From NCBI GenBank assembly GCA_964544885.1, contig CAZJDX010000001.1:62001-126000 (forward strand): a DNA stretch of 64,000 bases. The letters are read 5' to 3'. The notes below the pieces were generated by a model. That model did not search any database. It worked only from the letters and a program-made list of their open reading frames with translations, and had not been told where the DNA came from. This stretch comes from QQVM01 sp964544885. GTDB taxonomy: Bacteria; Bacteroidota; Bacteroidia; AKYH767-A; 2013-40CM-41-45. Positions 8,721 to 17,080 of the stretch are shown piece after piece. The position numbers were made by a program, and so were the translations under genes. The stretch's first letter is position 1, and each line of letters starts with the position of its first letter.

Positions 8721-9803
8721 ATGCACAGGTTTCGATTAATCATATTCCTACTTATACTATGCTCTTCCTGCGGTGATTCACCGGAAACCATTAAGCCTGA
8801 ACTTGGCGCTATTTCCGAATCAGTATATGCTTCAGGTATAATTAAAAGTAAAAATCAATACCAGGTATTTACGGTTGTAACCGGAATTATTGAAAAAATT
8901 TACGTTTCAGAAGGAGATACTGTTGAAAATGGTTCTCCACTGATGCTGATTAACAACGAAGCAAGCCGGCTTGGAACTGAAAATGCCAGACTTGCAGCCG
9001 AGTATGCGGATGAAAATTCGAACAAGCAGAAGATTAATGAGCTGAAACTGGCAATTGAATCAGCCCGGCTTAAGATGCAAAACGATTCAGTCTTATTGCA
9101 GAGGCAGAACAATTTATGGAATTCGGGTATTGGAACCAGGCTGGAGCTGGAACAAAGACAACTTTCCTATGACAATTCCCGGAGTGCTTTCGAAGCTTCA
9201 CTCTTTAGATTTGAAGATCTCAAGAAACAGATTCATTTCTCTGCTGAACAGTCGAAAAAAAATCTGAGTATCAGCCGTAGTCATGAAAGTGATTTTTTAA
9301 TCCGGAGTAAAATTGACGGTAAGGTTTATGCCATCCTTAAAGAAGAAGGTGAGCTGGTCAGCGTTCAAACTCCTCTTGCTCTGCTGGGTGATGCAACCGA
9401 TTTCATTATTGAGTTACAGATAGATGAGTATGACATTGTAAAAATTAAAAATGGCCAGAAGGTATTCGTCCGTCTTGACAGTTACAAAGAAGACATTTTT
9501 GAGGCGGTCATCAGCAAAATTCATCCGATGCTGAATGAAAGAACCAAAACCTTTACGGCGGAAGCCGCTTTTGTCAAAGCACCCCCTTTATTATTTCCTC
9601 AGCTAACGCTGGAAGCCTCCGTACTTATTGAAAAAAAAGAAAATGTTCTTACGATACCAAGGCAATACATTTCAGAAAACCAGTATGTATACAGGAGCGA
9701 TGGAGAAAAAGTGAAAGTGCTGATTGGATTGAAAGATTATCAGCGTGCTGAGATACTGGATGGACTGGATAAAGATGATGAACTGATGATGCCGGCAGAA
9801 TGA
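8721..9803 (+). CDS. Membrane fusion (HlyD/MacA-like) adaptor subunit of an ABC exporter
   Basis: This 360-residue periplasmic adaptor begins with a hydrophobic leader ending in LLILCSSCG, a probable lipoprotein signal, so it is likely anchored to a membrane. A lipoyl-like half (SGIIKSKNQYQVFTVVTGIIEKIYVSEGDTVENGSPL) is followed by a long coiled coil at about residues 85-185 and the matching lipoyl half (FLIRSKIDGKVYAILKEEGELVSVQTPLALLG), then beta-barrel and membrane-proximal parts. Such adaptors connect an inner-membrane transporter to an outer-membrane channel. The gene overlaps the permease gene by four bases (ATGA), so the two are translationally coupled. The order adaptor-permease-ATPase matches cyanobacterial devBCA. 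The substrate is unknown, and no outer-membrane channel gene is adjacent. Confidence 0.87.
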   Translation: MHRFRLIIFLLILCSSCGDSPETIKPELGAISESVYASGIIKSKNQYQVFTVVTGIIEKIYVSEGDTVENGSPLMLINNEASRLGTENARLAAEYADENSNKQKINELKLAIESARLKMQNDSVLLQRQNNLWNSGIGTRLELEQRQLSYDNSRSAFEASLFRFEDLKKQIHFSAEQSKKNLSISRSHESDFLIRSKIDGKVYAILKEEGELVSVQTPLALLGDATDFIIELQIDEYDIVKIKNGQKVFVRLDSYKEDIFEAVISKIHPMLNERTKTFTAEAAFVKAPPLLFPQLTLEASVLIEKKENVLTIPRQYISENQYVYRSDGEKVKVLIGLKDYQRAEILDGLDKDDELMMPAE

Positions 9804-11059
9804 AAGTCAAACTGAACTGGGATATAGCCTATACGCTTTTGCTGGCAAGATGGAAACAGACTCTTGTCGCAGCGATTGGAGTTACTTTCAGTATTACCAT
9901 GTTTATTACGCTGCTCAGTTTTATGACAGGGCTGAATGGAATGCTGGACAGCCTCATCCTCAACAGAACTCCACATATAAAACTATACAATGAGATAAAG
10001 CCTTCCAAAACGCAGCCGGTGGAAGATGTGAAAGAGTTCGGTGATCACTGGAACATCATCCATTCCATTAAACCGGGAGCGGAAAAGCTTGCTATTTATA
10101 ATGTAGGTGCCATCATTTCTGCTCTGAAAAATGACAGCCGCGTGAAAGGGATCGCACCAAAGGTCACATCACAGGTATTTTATAATGTAGGTACCATTGA
10201 AATTACCGGTGTGATAAACGGAATTGATGTAGATGCCGAAAATGAATTGTATTATTTCAGCACCTATGTAACAAGCGGTAATTATATAGATCTCAAAAAC
10301 ACGCCAAACAGTATTATTCTTGGTAAAGCTGCCGGGGATAAGATGCTGGTTGAAATCGGAGATATGGTCCAGGTAACAAGTGCCGGAGGCGAAAGGATGC
10401 AATTGAAAGTGGTCGGATTCTTTCAGTCCGGATTGCAGGATATTGACAAAGTACAAAGCTATACATCGCTTCGCACCATCCAAAAACTACTTGGGCAAAA
10501 CAGCACTTACATAACGGATCTGCAAGTAAATTTGAATAATATTGATGATGCGCCGGCTCTCGCTAAAAAATACGCGACACTCTTCGATTTAAGTGCGGAA
10601 GACATTCAGACCGTCAATGCACAATTTGAAACCGGAACTACAGTAAGGAATCTGATTTCCTATTCCGTAGGCATTACCCTTCTTATTGTAGCTGGATTTG
10701 GAATATTCAATATTCTAAACATGATGATATATGAAAAGATGGATGCAATTGCCATATTGAAAGCAACAGGATTTTCAGGCAAGGACGTTAAAGCCATCTT
10801 CATGAGTATTTCAATGGGTATTGGACTATTCGGTGCGATATTCGGATTATTCTCTGGTTATGTACTTTCATCAGTGATCGATCAGATTCCCTTCAATACC
10901 GCCGCGCTTCCGACCATAAAGACCTACCCGGTAAACTATAATCCTGTCCATTATCTGACTGGTTGTCTGTTCGCACTGCTCACTACCTGGCTGGCTGGTT
11001 TTTTCCCTGCTCAGAAAGCAAGCAGGATCGATCCCGTCATTATTATCAGAGGAAAATAA
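9800..11059 (+). CDS. ABC exporter permease, FtsX/MacB/DevC-like
   Basis: This 419-residue permease has one N-terminal transmembrane helix (residues about 20-45), a large periplasmic domain to about residue 285, and three C-terminal helices with the FtsX-type core FGIFNILNMMIYEKMDAIAILKATGFSGKDVKAIF. The EKMDAIAILKATG stretch is the cytoplasmic coupling segment of this superfamily, known as mechanotransmission transporters. It does not carry its own ATPase, which is encoded next, one base after the stop codon. With the upstream adaptor it would form a tripartite exporter of a lipid, peptide or small molecule. Start chosen at the ATGA overlap. Confidence 0.88.
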   Translation: MKVKLNWDIAYTLLLARWKQTLVAAIGVTFSITMFITLLSFMTGLNGMLDSLILNRTPHIKLYNEIKPSKTQPVEDVKEFGDHWNIIHSIKPGAEKLAIYNVGAIISALKNDSRVKGIAPKVTSQVFYNVGTIEITGVINGIDVDAENELYYFSTYVTSGNYIDLKNTPNSIILGKAAGDKMLVEIGDMVQVTSAGGERMQLKVVGFFQSGLQDIDKVQSYTSLRTIQKLLGQNSTYITDLQVNLNNIDDAPALAKKYATLFDLSAEDIQTVNAQFETGTTVRNLISYSVGITLLIVAGFGIFNILNMMIYEKMDAIAILKATGFSGKDVKAIFMSISMGIGLFGAIFGLFSGYVLSSVIDQIPFNTAALPTIKTYPVNYNPVHYLTGCLFALLTTWLAGFFPAQKASRIDPVIIIRGK

Positions 11060-11060
11060 G

Positions 11061-11741
11061 ATGAACGGAATTGTCCTTGAGGCCATAAGGGTGAACAAAT
11101 TTTTCAAGTCGCCAAACCCGGTGCAGGTGCTGAAAGATATCACATTTACCATTAGTGCAGGTGAATTTGTTTCTGTTGTTGGTAAATCCGGCTGCGGCAA
11201 ATCAACGTTACTCTATATTTTGTCCACTATGGACACCGATTATCAGGGGGAACTGAAGATTGAAGGCGAACAGATGATTCATAAATCCGAAATGGAACTT
11301 GCCGTTGTAAGAAACGAGAAGATCGGTTTTGTTTTTCAGTTTCATTACCTGCTTAAAGAATTTTCCGTACTTAAAAATGTAATGCTGCCCGCCCTTAAAC
11401 TGGCCCGGTTCAGCGAGGCAGAAATTGAACACAGGGCTTATGAAAAACTGAAGATCCTCGGAATGGAAAAGCACGCACTGAAAAAAGCAAACCAGATCTC
11501 AGGAGGAGAAAAACAGCGCGTTGCAATTGCCAGGGCTCTCATCAATGATCCTATCATCATCATGGGGGATGAGCCTTCAGGAAACCTGGATAAACATAAC
11601 AGTGAAATCGTGTTTGATATTTTCAAACAACTTGCACATGAATACAGGCAAACGCTATTGATCGTAACTCACGACCCGGAATTTTCCGCTGGCACCGATC
11701 GGGTTCTTGAGATGGATGATGGCAGAATTATCCGGCAATAG
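11061..11741 (+). CDS. ABC exporter ATP-binding subunit (LolD/MacB/DevA-like)
   Basis: This 226-residue ATPase powers the permease encoded just upstream. Walker A is GKSGCGKST, the Q-loop lies in FVFQFHYLL, the signature is ISGGEKQRVAIARAL, Walker B is IIIMGDEPSGNLD, and the switch histidine is in LIVTHDPEF. The phrase GDEPSGNLD is typical of the LolD/MacB ATPase group that partners FtsX-fold permeases. It starts one base after the permease stop and ends the operon, followed by a convergent oxyR gene about 80 bases away. No terminator is obvious in between. Confidence 0.92.
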   Translation: MNGIVLEAIRVNKFFKSPNPVQVLKDITFTISAGEFVSVVGKSGCGKSTLLYILSTMDTDYQGELKIEGEQMIHKSEMELAVVRNEKIGFVFQFHYLLKEFSVLKNVMLPALKLARFSEAEIEHRAYEKLKILGMEKHALKKANQISGGEKQRVAIARALINDPIIIMGDEPSGNLDKHNSEIVFDIFKQLAHEYRQTLLIVTHDPEFSAGTDRVLEMDDGRIIRQ

Positions 11742-11820
11742 CTTTCCACACGGTTAAAATCGTCCAAGGCTGTACGGGGAAAAGATAAAAACCACCGTTA
11801 CAAAACATGCTTATCCCGAT

Positions 11821-12762
11821 CTAATCCATCGGCGCAACCTGTTTTCTCCTGCTATGCTGCATATTCGCAGGTACACTGCTACAGATCTCTTCACTTATTA
11901 CTTCTATAATTCTTTGTTTGACAAAATGTCTGTACGTTACAATACTGATCTCTCTTACCGGCACCGGTGGTTTGAATCGTCTGACCTTCTTTCTTTCCTG
12001 AGCGCTTAGCTCACGAATGGCAAGTTCCGGCAAAATGGTGACTCCTTTATTCATATCCACCATCTTCTTCAGTGTCTCGATGCTTCCTGTCACATATTCC
12101 AGGTTACTGGTTTCAAGTTCTTTCTTTCTCAATTCGCAGAGGTTCAGCACCTGATTCCGGAGACAATGGCCTTCTTCCAGAAGCCACAGATGATCAGGAT
12201 CAATATCCCCCGGTAATAAATATTTTTTCCTTTTCACCACTTTTTCATCCATGGAAGCATACACGACAAACTCTTCGTAGAATAATACTTTTTCCTGAAG
12301 CATTGGATTATTAAGAGGTGTTGCCAGGATTCCGGCATCAAGTGAATTTTGCCTGAGTCCTACTGTGATCTGATCTGTTGTCAGTTCGGTTATTTTCACC
12401 CTCAGCAGAGGAAATTTCTTCAGGAAACGGGTCAGAAACAAGGGAAGAAGGTAAGGGGCAACGGTTGGAATAATTCCCAGTCGCAATTCACCCTTTATCT
12501 CTCCTTTCAGCTCAGTTACCAGTTCTTTCATTCGCAAAGTTTCCTGCAATACTATTCTTGCCTGTGAAATCAGCGCCTCACCTATTTTCGTTGGAACTAC
12601 AGGTTGCCTGCTCCTGTCAAATATTTTAACCCCCAATTCATCCTCCAGTTTCCTGATCATCATACTTAGTGTCGGCTGCGTAACGTTGCTGCTTTCGGCA
12701 GCGCCGGAAAAATGCCGCATATTATCGACGGCAATTATATATTCAAGTTGCTGGAGGTTCAT
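11821..12762 (-). CDS. oxyR: LysR-type regulator, OxyR-like peroxide sensor
   Basis: This 313-residue LysR-family protein has an N-terminal winged helix (LEYIIAVDNMRHFSGAAESSNVTQPTLSMMIRKLE) and a periplasmic-binding-protein-like effector domain. Within that domain GHCLRNQVLNLC holds cysteines 200 and 209, nine residues apart. They correspond to the peroxide-sensing pair C199/C208 of E. coli OxyR, so a disulfide switch is likely kept. I place the start at the ATG at 12762, because MNLQQLEYI aligns with the OxyR N-terminus; a TTG four codons upstream is less likely. A TATCTTTG box lies at 12783-12790. No catalase or peroxiredoxin gene is adjacent, so its targets are elsewhere. Confidence 0.9.
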   Translation of the reverse strand: MNLQQLEYIIAVDNMRHFSGAAESSNVTQPTLSMMIRKLEDELGVKIFDRSRQPVVPTKIGEALISQARIVLQETLRMKELVTELKGEIKGELRLGIIPTVAPYLLPLFLTRFLKKFPLLRVKITELTTDQITVGLRQNSLDAGILATPLNNPMLQEKVLFYEEFVVYASMDEKVVKRKKYLLPGDIDPDHLWLLEEGHCLRNQVLNLCELRKKELETSNLEYVTGSIETLKKMVDMNKGVTILPELAIRELSAQERKKVRRFKPPVPVREISIVTYRHFVKQRIIEVISEEICSSVPANMQHSRRKQVAPMD

Positions 12763-12782
12763 TAAAATAGACAATATCTATA

Positions 12783-12790
12783 CAAAGATA
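12783..12790 (-). promoter_or_regulatory. -7 box of oxyR
   Basis: On the minus strand this reads TATCTTTG, a full match to TAnnTTTG, ending 20 nt before the oxyR ATG. It supports the ATG at 12762. Confidence 0.5.
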
Positions 12791-12995
12791 CAAGATATAT
12801 TTTCCGTTTATTAAAATTGCTCAACTGACCGGGCGGCTTATCCGCCTCATCCGATTAATGGCATCTGCCTTTAAAAAAGTGTGTGAACATCAGGAAGAAA
12901 AAGCGGTTCAATCTGCTTACGCAACCTCACAGATGATGGTCCGCCTGAATATTTCATTCATCGTATTTTTATTACCTTTAAACTCTGATAGAATC

Positions 12996-13124
12996 ATGAG
13001 TATTATTAAGGCATTTGTTGAAAGGAATAAATCCTGGCTCCGGAAGGTCGGACTTGCCGGCTTTTTGTTTTTTCTGTTAAAAGGAATCGTCTGGCTGGTT
13101 GTTGGGTACCTGGTTTTAAAATAG
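12996..13124 (+). CDS. Small single-span membrane protein (42 residues)
   Basis: The reading frame starting at the ATG at 12996 encodes 42 residues: a basic N-terminus (IKAFVERNKSWLRKVG) followed by one hydrophobic helix (LAGFLFFLLKGIVWLVVGYLVLK) with a central lysine. The basic-then-hydrophobic layout predicts a single-pass inner-membrane protein with the N-terminus inside. The frame is open further upstream, but that part has no membrane-protein character. Short proteins like this occur widely in Bacteroidota without known function. It stands between oxyR, which is divergent, and a flavin-reductase-like gene. Confidence 0.55.
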   Translation: MSIIKAFVERNKSWLRKVGLAGFLFFLLKGIVWLVVGYLVLK

Positions 13125-13137
13125 TTCAGGTTAACTC

Positions 13138-13166
13138 TTGACAAGGGCTCATGGGTTCCGTAAAAT
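13138..13166 (+). promoter_or_regulatory. Sigma-70-like promoter before the 13215 gene
   Basis: TTGACA, a 17-nt spacer and TAAAAT give a near-perfect E. coli-type promoter, which is unlike the TAnnTTTG boxes elsewhere in the window. It may be coincidence. Confidence 0.35.
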
Positions 13167-13214
13167 AAATGATTTCATGATCGTACCCGAACCGGATAGA
13201 AGCCGGTCCATACC

Positions 13215-14150
13215 ATGTCATTAGTTAAAAGTGTAGCACGTCGTTTGTTCAACGGATTGTATTTCAGTAATGAGTACATCTGTCTTAACCGGGAGGCGAT
13301 TATTCCTGATATAAAGGTAATGCTGGAAACAGGTGATTCGGCATACGATGTAACTGATTCCCATTTACTTCTTGGTTACAAGCCTCTTCTGATCGCTTTG
13401 CCGAAAAACGGGTCATACATTTTATCTGATCCTTCAACACTCAACTTTTTTACCTCAGGGAAGTTATGCGGAAGCATCAGACTGGGCCTTTCGGACACTT
13501 TTCATGAAAATATGATACTATTCAGGGGCCTTTCCGCCTCTCATGACCTGCTCACTGTCAGCCAGAAAATTTTACATACACTTTTAAGAAGGGGAAAAAG
13601 AAAGAACGATCCCTTAAATCCGTCGAAAGAGCTTTATGATCAGATAAGAGTGGCGTATTCATTCCCCCGTAAAATATCTGTTATCACAGTCGGAGAAAAC
13701 GGAATGTATAATGCTTTTCCGACCGATCTTCACGGAGAGATCCATGGACAGAACAATTATATTATTTCACTCCGGGAAAATGGAGAAGCCTACAAACAGG
13801 TTATACGCGCCGGCAGGATCTGCCTTTCAACGGTTTCCCTTGCTCAGTTCAGAGAAGTATACGCGCTCGGGAAAAATCATATGCAGGATCTGCAACCTGA
13901 AAAATATTTTCCGGAAAAAACATTGAGATTTATAAACGGTTCCGGAATACCTGTTTATGGGGCAGCTAACAGCTACCTGATCCTAAAGGTAAAAAGTGAA
14001 CAAAAAGCGGGTATTCATCATCTTATAACATTCTTCATAGAGCAGAGGGGCCAATGGGAAAATTCACCTGGCACTCTTGCGCATATTCATTCTTATTACG
14101 CATTATGGAGGAAAAGAAACAACTACAGGGATATACTTTTTATCAGATAG
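13215..14150 (+). CDS. Flavin reductase-like (FMN-binding split barrel) protein
   Basis: This 311-residue protein has no signal peptide. Residues about 150-270 (AYSFPRKISVITVGENGMYNAFPTDLHG, then IISLRENGEAYKQVIRAGRICLSTV and YGAANSYLILKV) resemble the FMN-binding split-barrel fold of flavin reductases, where the Pro-Arg-x-Ile-Ser-Val-Ile strand and the Asn-Ala-Phe turn bind FMN. The first 140 residues repeat a similar pattern (YKPLLIALPKNGSYILSDPS) and could be a second, degenerate barrel. The assignment rests on pattern only. The gene stands alone, with a sigma-70-like sequence 49 bases upstream of the start. It could equally be described as a conserved unknown. Confidence 0.6.
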   Translation: MSLVKSVARRLFNGLYFSNEYICLNREAIIPDIKVMLETGDSAYDVTDSHLLLGYKPLLIALPKNGSYILSDPSTLNFFTSGKLCGSIRLGLSDTFHENMILFRGLSASHDLLTVSQKILHTLLRRGKRKNDPLNPSKELYDQIRVAYSFPRKISVITVGENGMYNAFPTDLHGEIHGQNNYIISLRENGEAYKQVIRAGRICLSTVSLAQFREVYALGKNHMQDLQPEKYFPEKTLRFINGSGIPVYGAANSYLILKVKSEQKAGIHHLITFFIEQRGQWENSPGTLAHIHSYYALWRKRNNYRDILFIR

Positions 14151-14543
14151 TAAGAAGCTTGTCCGTAAATTGCATTGGTTTGGAACGACGTCTCCATTCA
14201 GTCGGCTCATAATAGCTATATGGGGAATTGAGCTCCATACAATTTACCATATAATGAAAGTCTCTATCTGCTTTGCGGGATTTTTACTGGCTGCAAGGTT
14301 GTTCTGCAGTGTAATCTGCCCGGCTTTACTTGCCGGCGTAAAAGCAAGGAGTTGAGACTTGCTTATCGCCCTTTGCTGTGCATCAAGAACCGGATAAAAT
14401 AAAGTCGTTTTTAGCATTTCACAAAGGACTACCCTTGAACCAGCTGAGCTTATAAAATGAGACATCAAAGAAAAATCAAAGCTCTGGGAAAAACAACCTA
14501 TCATATATTCTTATTACATTTGTCAGTACTAAAAATCAAAAAC
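14151..14543. other. Gene-free stretch between 14150 and 14544
   Basis: About 390 bases with no gene I can support. A 33-codon frame from the ATG at 14254 encodes a hydrophobic peptide (MKVSICFAGFLLAARLFC) but lacks other support. Near 14434-14450 the minus strand resembles a tRNA D-arm, but no acceptor stem or T-arm follows. Confidence 0.4.
14515..14522 (+). promoter_or_regulatory. -7 box of the 14544 gene
   Basis: TACATTTG fits TAnnTTTG and ends 21 nt before the ATG at 14544, which supports that start over upstream in-frame codons. Confidence 0.45.
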
Positions 14544-15134
14544 ATGAAAAACACTCTTAGTTTATTTCTGGCCGTATTTATGACAGCCTCAATAAGCCTT
14601 GGCCAAAGTTTTAATCTCACAGAAGGAGATCTCGGACCTGTCAAAGGTGAAAACAAAATCAACCTTGAATTCACCTACGACAATATGGGTGTAGGTAAAT
14701 TTGCCAAAGAAGAAGATTATATCAATACCAAGATTGCCGATTACAATGCCAAAGAACCAGGACGTGGAGAAAGGTGGGCTGAGGCATGGAAAGCGGACCG
14801 CGCCAACAGATATGAACCCAGTTTTATACAATTGTATAATAAACACGGTAAAACACAAATGGTCGGCGATTTTCCTGACGCCAGGTACACCATGATTTTC
14901 AATACCAAGTATACCGAACCCGGGTTTAATGTTTATGTTACCCGTAAAAATGCTCACATCAATGCGGATATAACGATCGTTGAAACCGCCAACAGAAGTA
15001 AAGTGGTGGCAAAGATCAGTATGCTCAAATCTCCGGGGCGTACCTTTGGTGGAAATGATTATGATACCGGAACCCGCATCGAAGAGTCCTATGCGGCGGC
15101 AGGAAAACGACTTGCCATGTTTATAATGAAATAA
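14544..15134 (+). CDS. Secreted protein of unknown function
   Basis: This 196-residue protein starts with a clear signal peptide (MKNTLSLFLAVFMTASISLGQ) and is predicted to be periplasmic or surface exposed. The mature part is rich in beta-strand-like segments, with FDNMG-type strands such as INLEFTYDNMGVGKF and ARYTMIFNTKYTEPGFNVYVTRKNAHINADITIVET. The fold looks like the small exported beta-sandwich proteins common in Bacteroidota, but I recognise no named family. Start chosen at 14544 because upstream in-frame codons precede the -7 box at 14515. A strong terminator follows immediately, so it is a single-gene unit. Confidence 0.8.
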   Translation: MKNTLSLFLAVFMTASISLGQSFNLTEGDLGPVKGENKINLEFTYDNMGVGKFAKEEDYINTKIADYNAKEPGRGERWAEAWKADRANRYEPSFIQLYNKHGKTQMVGDFPDARYTMIFNTKYTEPGFNVYVTRKNAHINADITIVETANRSKVVAKISMLKSPGRTFGGNDYDTGTRIEESYAAAGKRLAMFIMK

Positions 15135-15145
15135 GAACTTGCCTG

Positions 15146-15174
15146 AAAAGCCTTCCAGACCGGAAGGCTTTTTT
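15146..15174 (+). terminator. Rho-independent terminator after the 14544 gene
   Basis: An 11-bp stem (AAAAGCCTTCC / GGAAGGCTTTT) with a 5-nt loop runs into a T tract, 11 bases after the stop codon. Confidence 0.9.
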
Positions 15175-15223
15175 ATTCCTGAAAAAACCGGTTCAAGTCA
15201 ACCGCCATGAAAGCAATATATCT

Positions 15224-15718
15224 ATGAAACTTTTAAGAGATATACTGATCCTGCCATTTAATGTTGCCGTGACCATTCCCTTCCTGCTTCAACTTTACCC
15301 ATCGGCATTTTACAAAAGTTCGGGGCCTGTACTATTCATGGCTGTATGCATGCTGGCAGCCGGCATTTCCATTTTCATCTGGACGGTGCATCTGTTTCAT
15401 GTCAGAGGAAAAGGCACCCTGGCACCCTGGGAACCGACTAAAAAAATTGTTATTTCCGGCCCGTATAAATACTCGCGTAATCCAATGATTCTTTCTGTCC
15501 TGATAATTCTACTGTCTGAATCGCTGCTTTTAAATTCCTTATATATCCTCCTGTGGTTTATTTTGTTCTTTGTTCTAACTTCACTTTATTTTATTCTTCG
15601 GGAAGAACCCGTATTAATGAATCGCTTTGGAGAGGACTACCGGAAATATAAAAATGAAGTACCCCGGTGGTTACCTGGACTGAAGTGGTACCTGAAAATG
15701 AAACGAAGAACTCAATAA
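15224..15718 (+). CDS. Isoprenylcysteine carboxyl methyltransferase-like membrane protein
   Basis: This 164-residue integral membrane protein has about four to five hydrophobic helices. The C-terminal half holds the signature of the ICMT/PEMT family: GPYKYSRNPMILSVLIILLSESLLL followed by REEPVLMNRFGEDYRKYKNEVPRWLPG. The arginine-asparagine-proline turn and the terminal EE...F...Y..Y pattern form the S-adenosylmethionine site in this family, which methylates lipids or prenylated cysteines. The bacterial substrates are mostly unknown. The next gene, also a SAM methyltransferase, starts 12 bases after the stop, so the two are probably cotranscribed. Confidence 0.85.
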   Translation: MKLLRDILILPFNVAVTIPFLLQLYPSAFYKSSGPVLFMAVCMLAAGISIFIWTVHLFHVRGKGTLAPWEPTKKIVISGPYKYSRNPMILSVLIILLSESLLLNSLYILLWFILFFVLTSLYFILREEPVLMNRFGEDYRKYKNEVPRWLPGLKWYLKMKRRTQ

Positions 15719-15730
15719 CGAAAGAATATA

Positions 15731-16522
15731 ATGGAGGATAACCGGGACTATATTAAAATAAATAAATCAAACTGGAATGAAAGGGCAAGGATACATGTAG
15801 ATTCGGAATTCTATAATGTAAAAGATTTTCTCACCGGGAAATCGAGTCTGAATGAGATTGAAATCAATCTGCTTGGTGATATCAGAGATAAATCCATTTT
15901 GCATCTGCAATGTCATTTCGGTATGGACAGTTTGTCAATGGCCAGAATGGGCGCTTCGGTTACAGGTATTGACTTTTCCGAATCTGCCATTGAGGAAGCA
16001 ATCAAATTATCAGAAAGTCTTGGAATAAAAGTGCAGTTCATCTGTTCAGACCTGTATGATCTTGCACTACCGGAAAAGTTTGACATCATTTTCAGTTCCT
16101 ACGGAGTTATAGGCTGGCTGCCAGACATGAAGAAGTGGGCCTCTATCATTGCCAGTCACCTTAAACCGGGCGGAAAATTTGTATTTGTCGAATTCCATCC
16201 TGTAGTCTGGATGTTTGATAATCATTTCCGGGAGATTGAATATAGCTACTTTAAAGACCAAGCGATCATTGAAACCGAAAGCGGCAGCTATGCGGAGCGG
16301 TCTATGGAGAAAAATTTTCAGTCGGTTACCTGGAATCACAGCCTTTCTGAAGTGCTGGGCGCATTGCTGGATGAAGGGCTTATCATAAAACACTTTATGG
16401 AGTACGACTATTCTCCGTACAATTGCTTCCTGAACAGTATTGATGCAGGTGACGGAAAGTTCCGCATAAGTCATCTCGATAATAAAATTCCAATGCTATA
16501 TTCACTTACTGCAAATGGATGA
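15731..16522 (+). CDS. Class I SAM-dependent methyltransferase
   Basis: This 263-residue cytosolic enzyme has the Rossmann methyltransferase core. Motif I is degenerate, ILHLQCHFGMDSLSMARMGASVTGIDFSESAIEEA, with His-Phe-Gly in place of the usual Gly-x-Gly, a variant common in this subgroup. It is followed by CSDLYDLALPEKFDIIFSSYGVIGWLPD and LKPGGKFVFVEFHPVVW. The acidic residue at the end of strand 2 (VTGIDFS) fits binding of the SAM ribose. The first 50 residues form an N-terminal cap (WNERARIHVDSEFYNVKDFL). The substrate is unknown. It starts 12 bases after the ICMT-like gene. Confidence 0.87.
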   Translation: MEDNRDYIKINKSNWNERARIHVDSEFYNVKDFLTGKSSLNEIEINLLGDIRDKSILHLQCHFGMDSLSMARMGASVTGIDFSESAIEEAIKLSESLGIKVQFICSDLYDLALPEKFDIIFSSYGVIGWLPDMKKWASIIASHLKPGGKFVFVEFHPVVWMFDNHFREIEYSYFKDQAIIETESGSYAERSMEKNFQSVTWNHSLSEVLGALLDEGLIIKHFMEYDYSPYNCFLNSIDAGDGKFRISHLDNKIPMLYSLTANG

Positions 16523-16564
16523 AAATCTAAAATCTTATCTTTATACGTCTATACCGATTTCGTC

Positions 16565-17074
16565 ATGGAACAACAAAAGATCATACAATTACTGGAAAAT
16601 AATATAGCGGTATTCAATTCGCTCTTGTCAGGAGTTGAGGCTTCTGTTATTAAATGGAGATACAATCCGGAAAAGTGGAATCTGCTCGAGATTGTTTGTC
16701 ACCTTTATGATGAGGAGCGGCTTGATTTCAGAGCCAGGTTAAAACATGTACTGGAAAGACCGGCGGAACCGATGCCCTCCATTGATCCTTTGGTCCTTGT
16801 GAAAGAACACCAATATGACCAGCAGGACTTTCTGGAAAAACTTGATGCCTTTCTCGATGAACGTGAAGAATCTGTCAGGTGGTTACGTTCCCTCCACAAA
16901 CCGGCATGGGACAATGCATATATACATCCGAAGTTCGGACCGCTCAGCGCCGATATGTTCCTAGCCAACTGGCTTGAACATGACTATCTTCATCAAAGAC
17001 AGATCCTTAATCTGAAACATGAGTATCTTAAACATATCAGTGGACAGGATCTGAACTATGCAGGTAAATGGTAA
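16565..17074 (+). CDS. DinB family protein
   Basis: This 169-residue protein is a four-helix bundle of the DinB/DfrB superfamily. The putative metal ligands are the histidine in LLEIVCHLYDEE and two in NWLEHDYLHQRQILNLK, the usual His...His-x-x-x-His pattern. Members include thiol S-transferases and stress-induced proteins of unknown activity, so no reaction is claimed. It is 42 bases after the methyltransferase and only six bases before the next gene, and it is probably cotranscribed with that YdeI-like gene. Confidence 0.87.
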   Translation: MEQQKIIQLLENNIAVFNSLLSGVEASVIKWRYNPEKWNLLEIVCHLYDEERLDFRARLKHVLERPAEPMPSIDPLVLVKEHQYDQQDFLEKLDAFLDEREESVRWLRSLHKPAWDNAYIHPKFGPLSADMFLANWLEHDYLHQRQILNLKHEYLKHISGQDLNYAGKW

Positions 17075-17080
17075 TTGGAA

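Noticed and set aside
12858..12995. 46-codon upstream extension of the small membrane protein
   Set aside because: The extension lacks membrane-protein character and family resemblance; the ATG at 12996 gives a compact basic-then-hydrophobic protein.
14434..14450. tRNA-like D-arm on the minus strand (AGCTCAGCTGGTTCAAG)
   Set aside because: No acceptor stem, anticodon arm or GGTTCGAATCC-type T-arm can be fitted around it, so it is not a tRNA gene.
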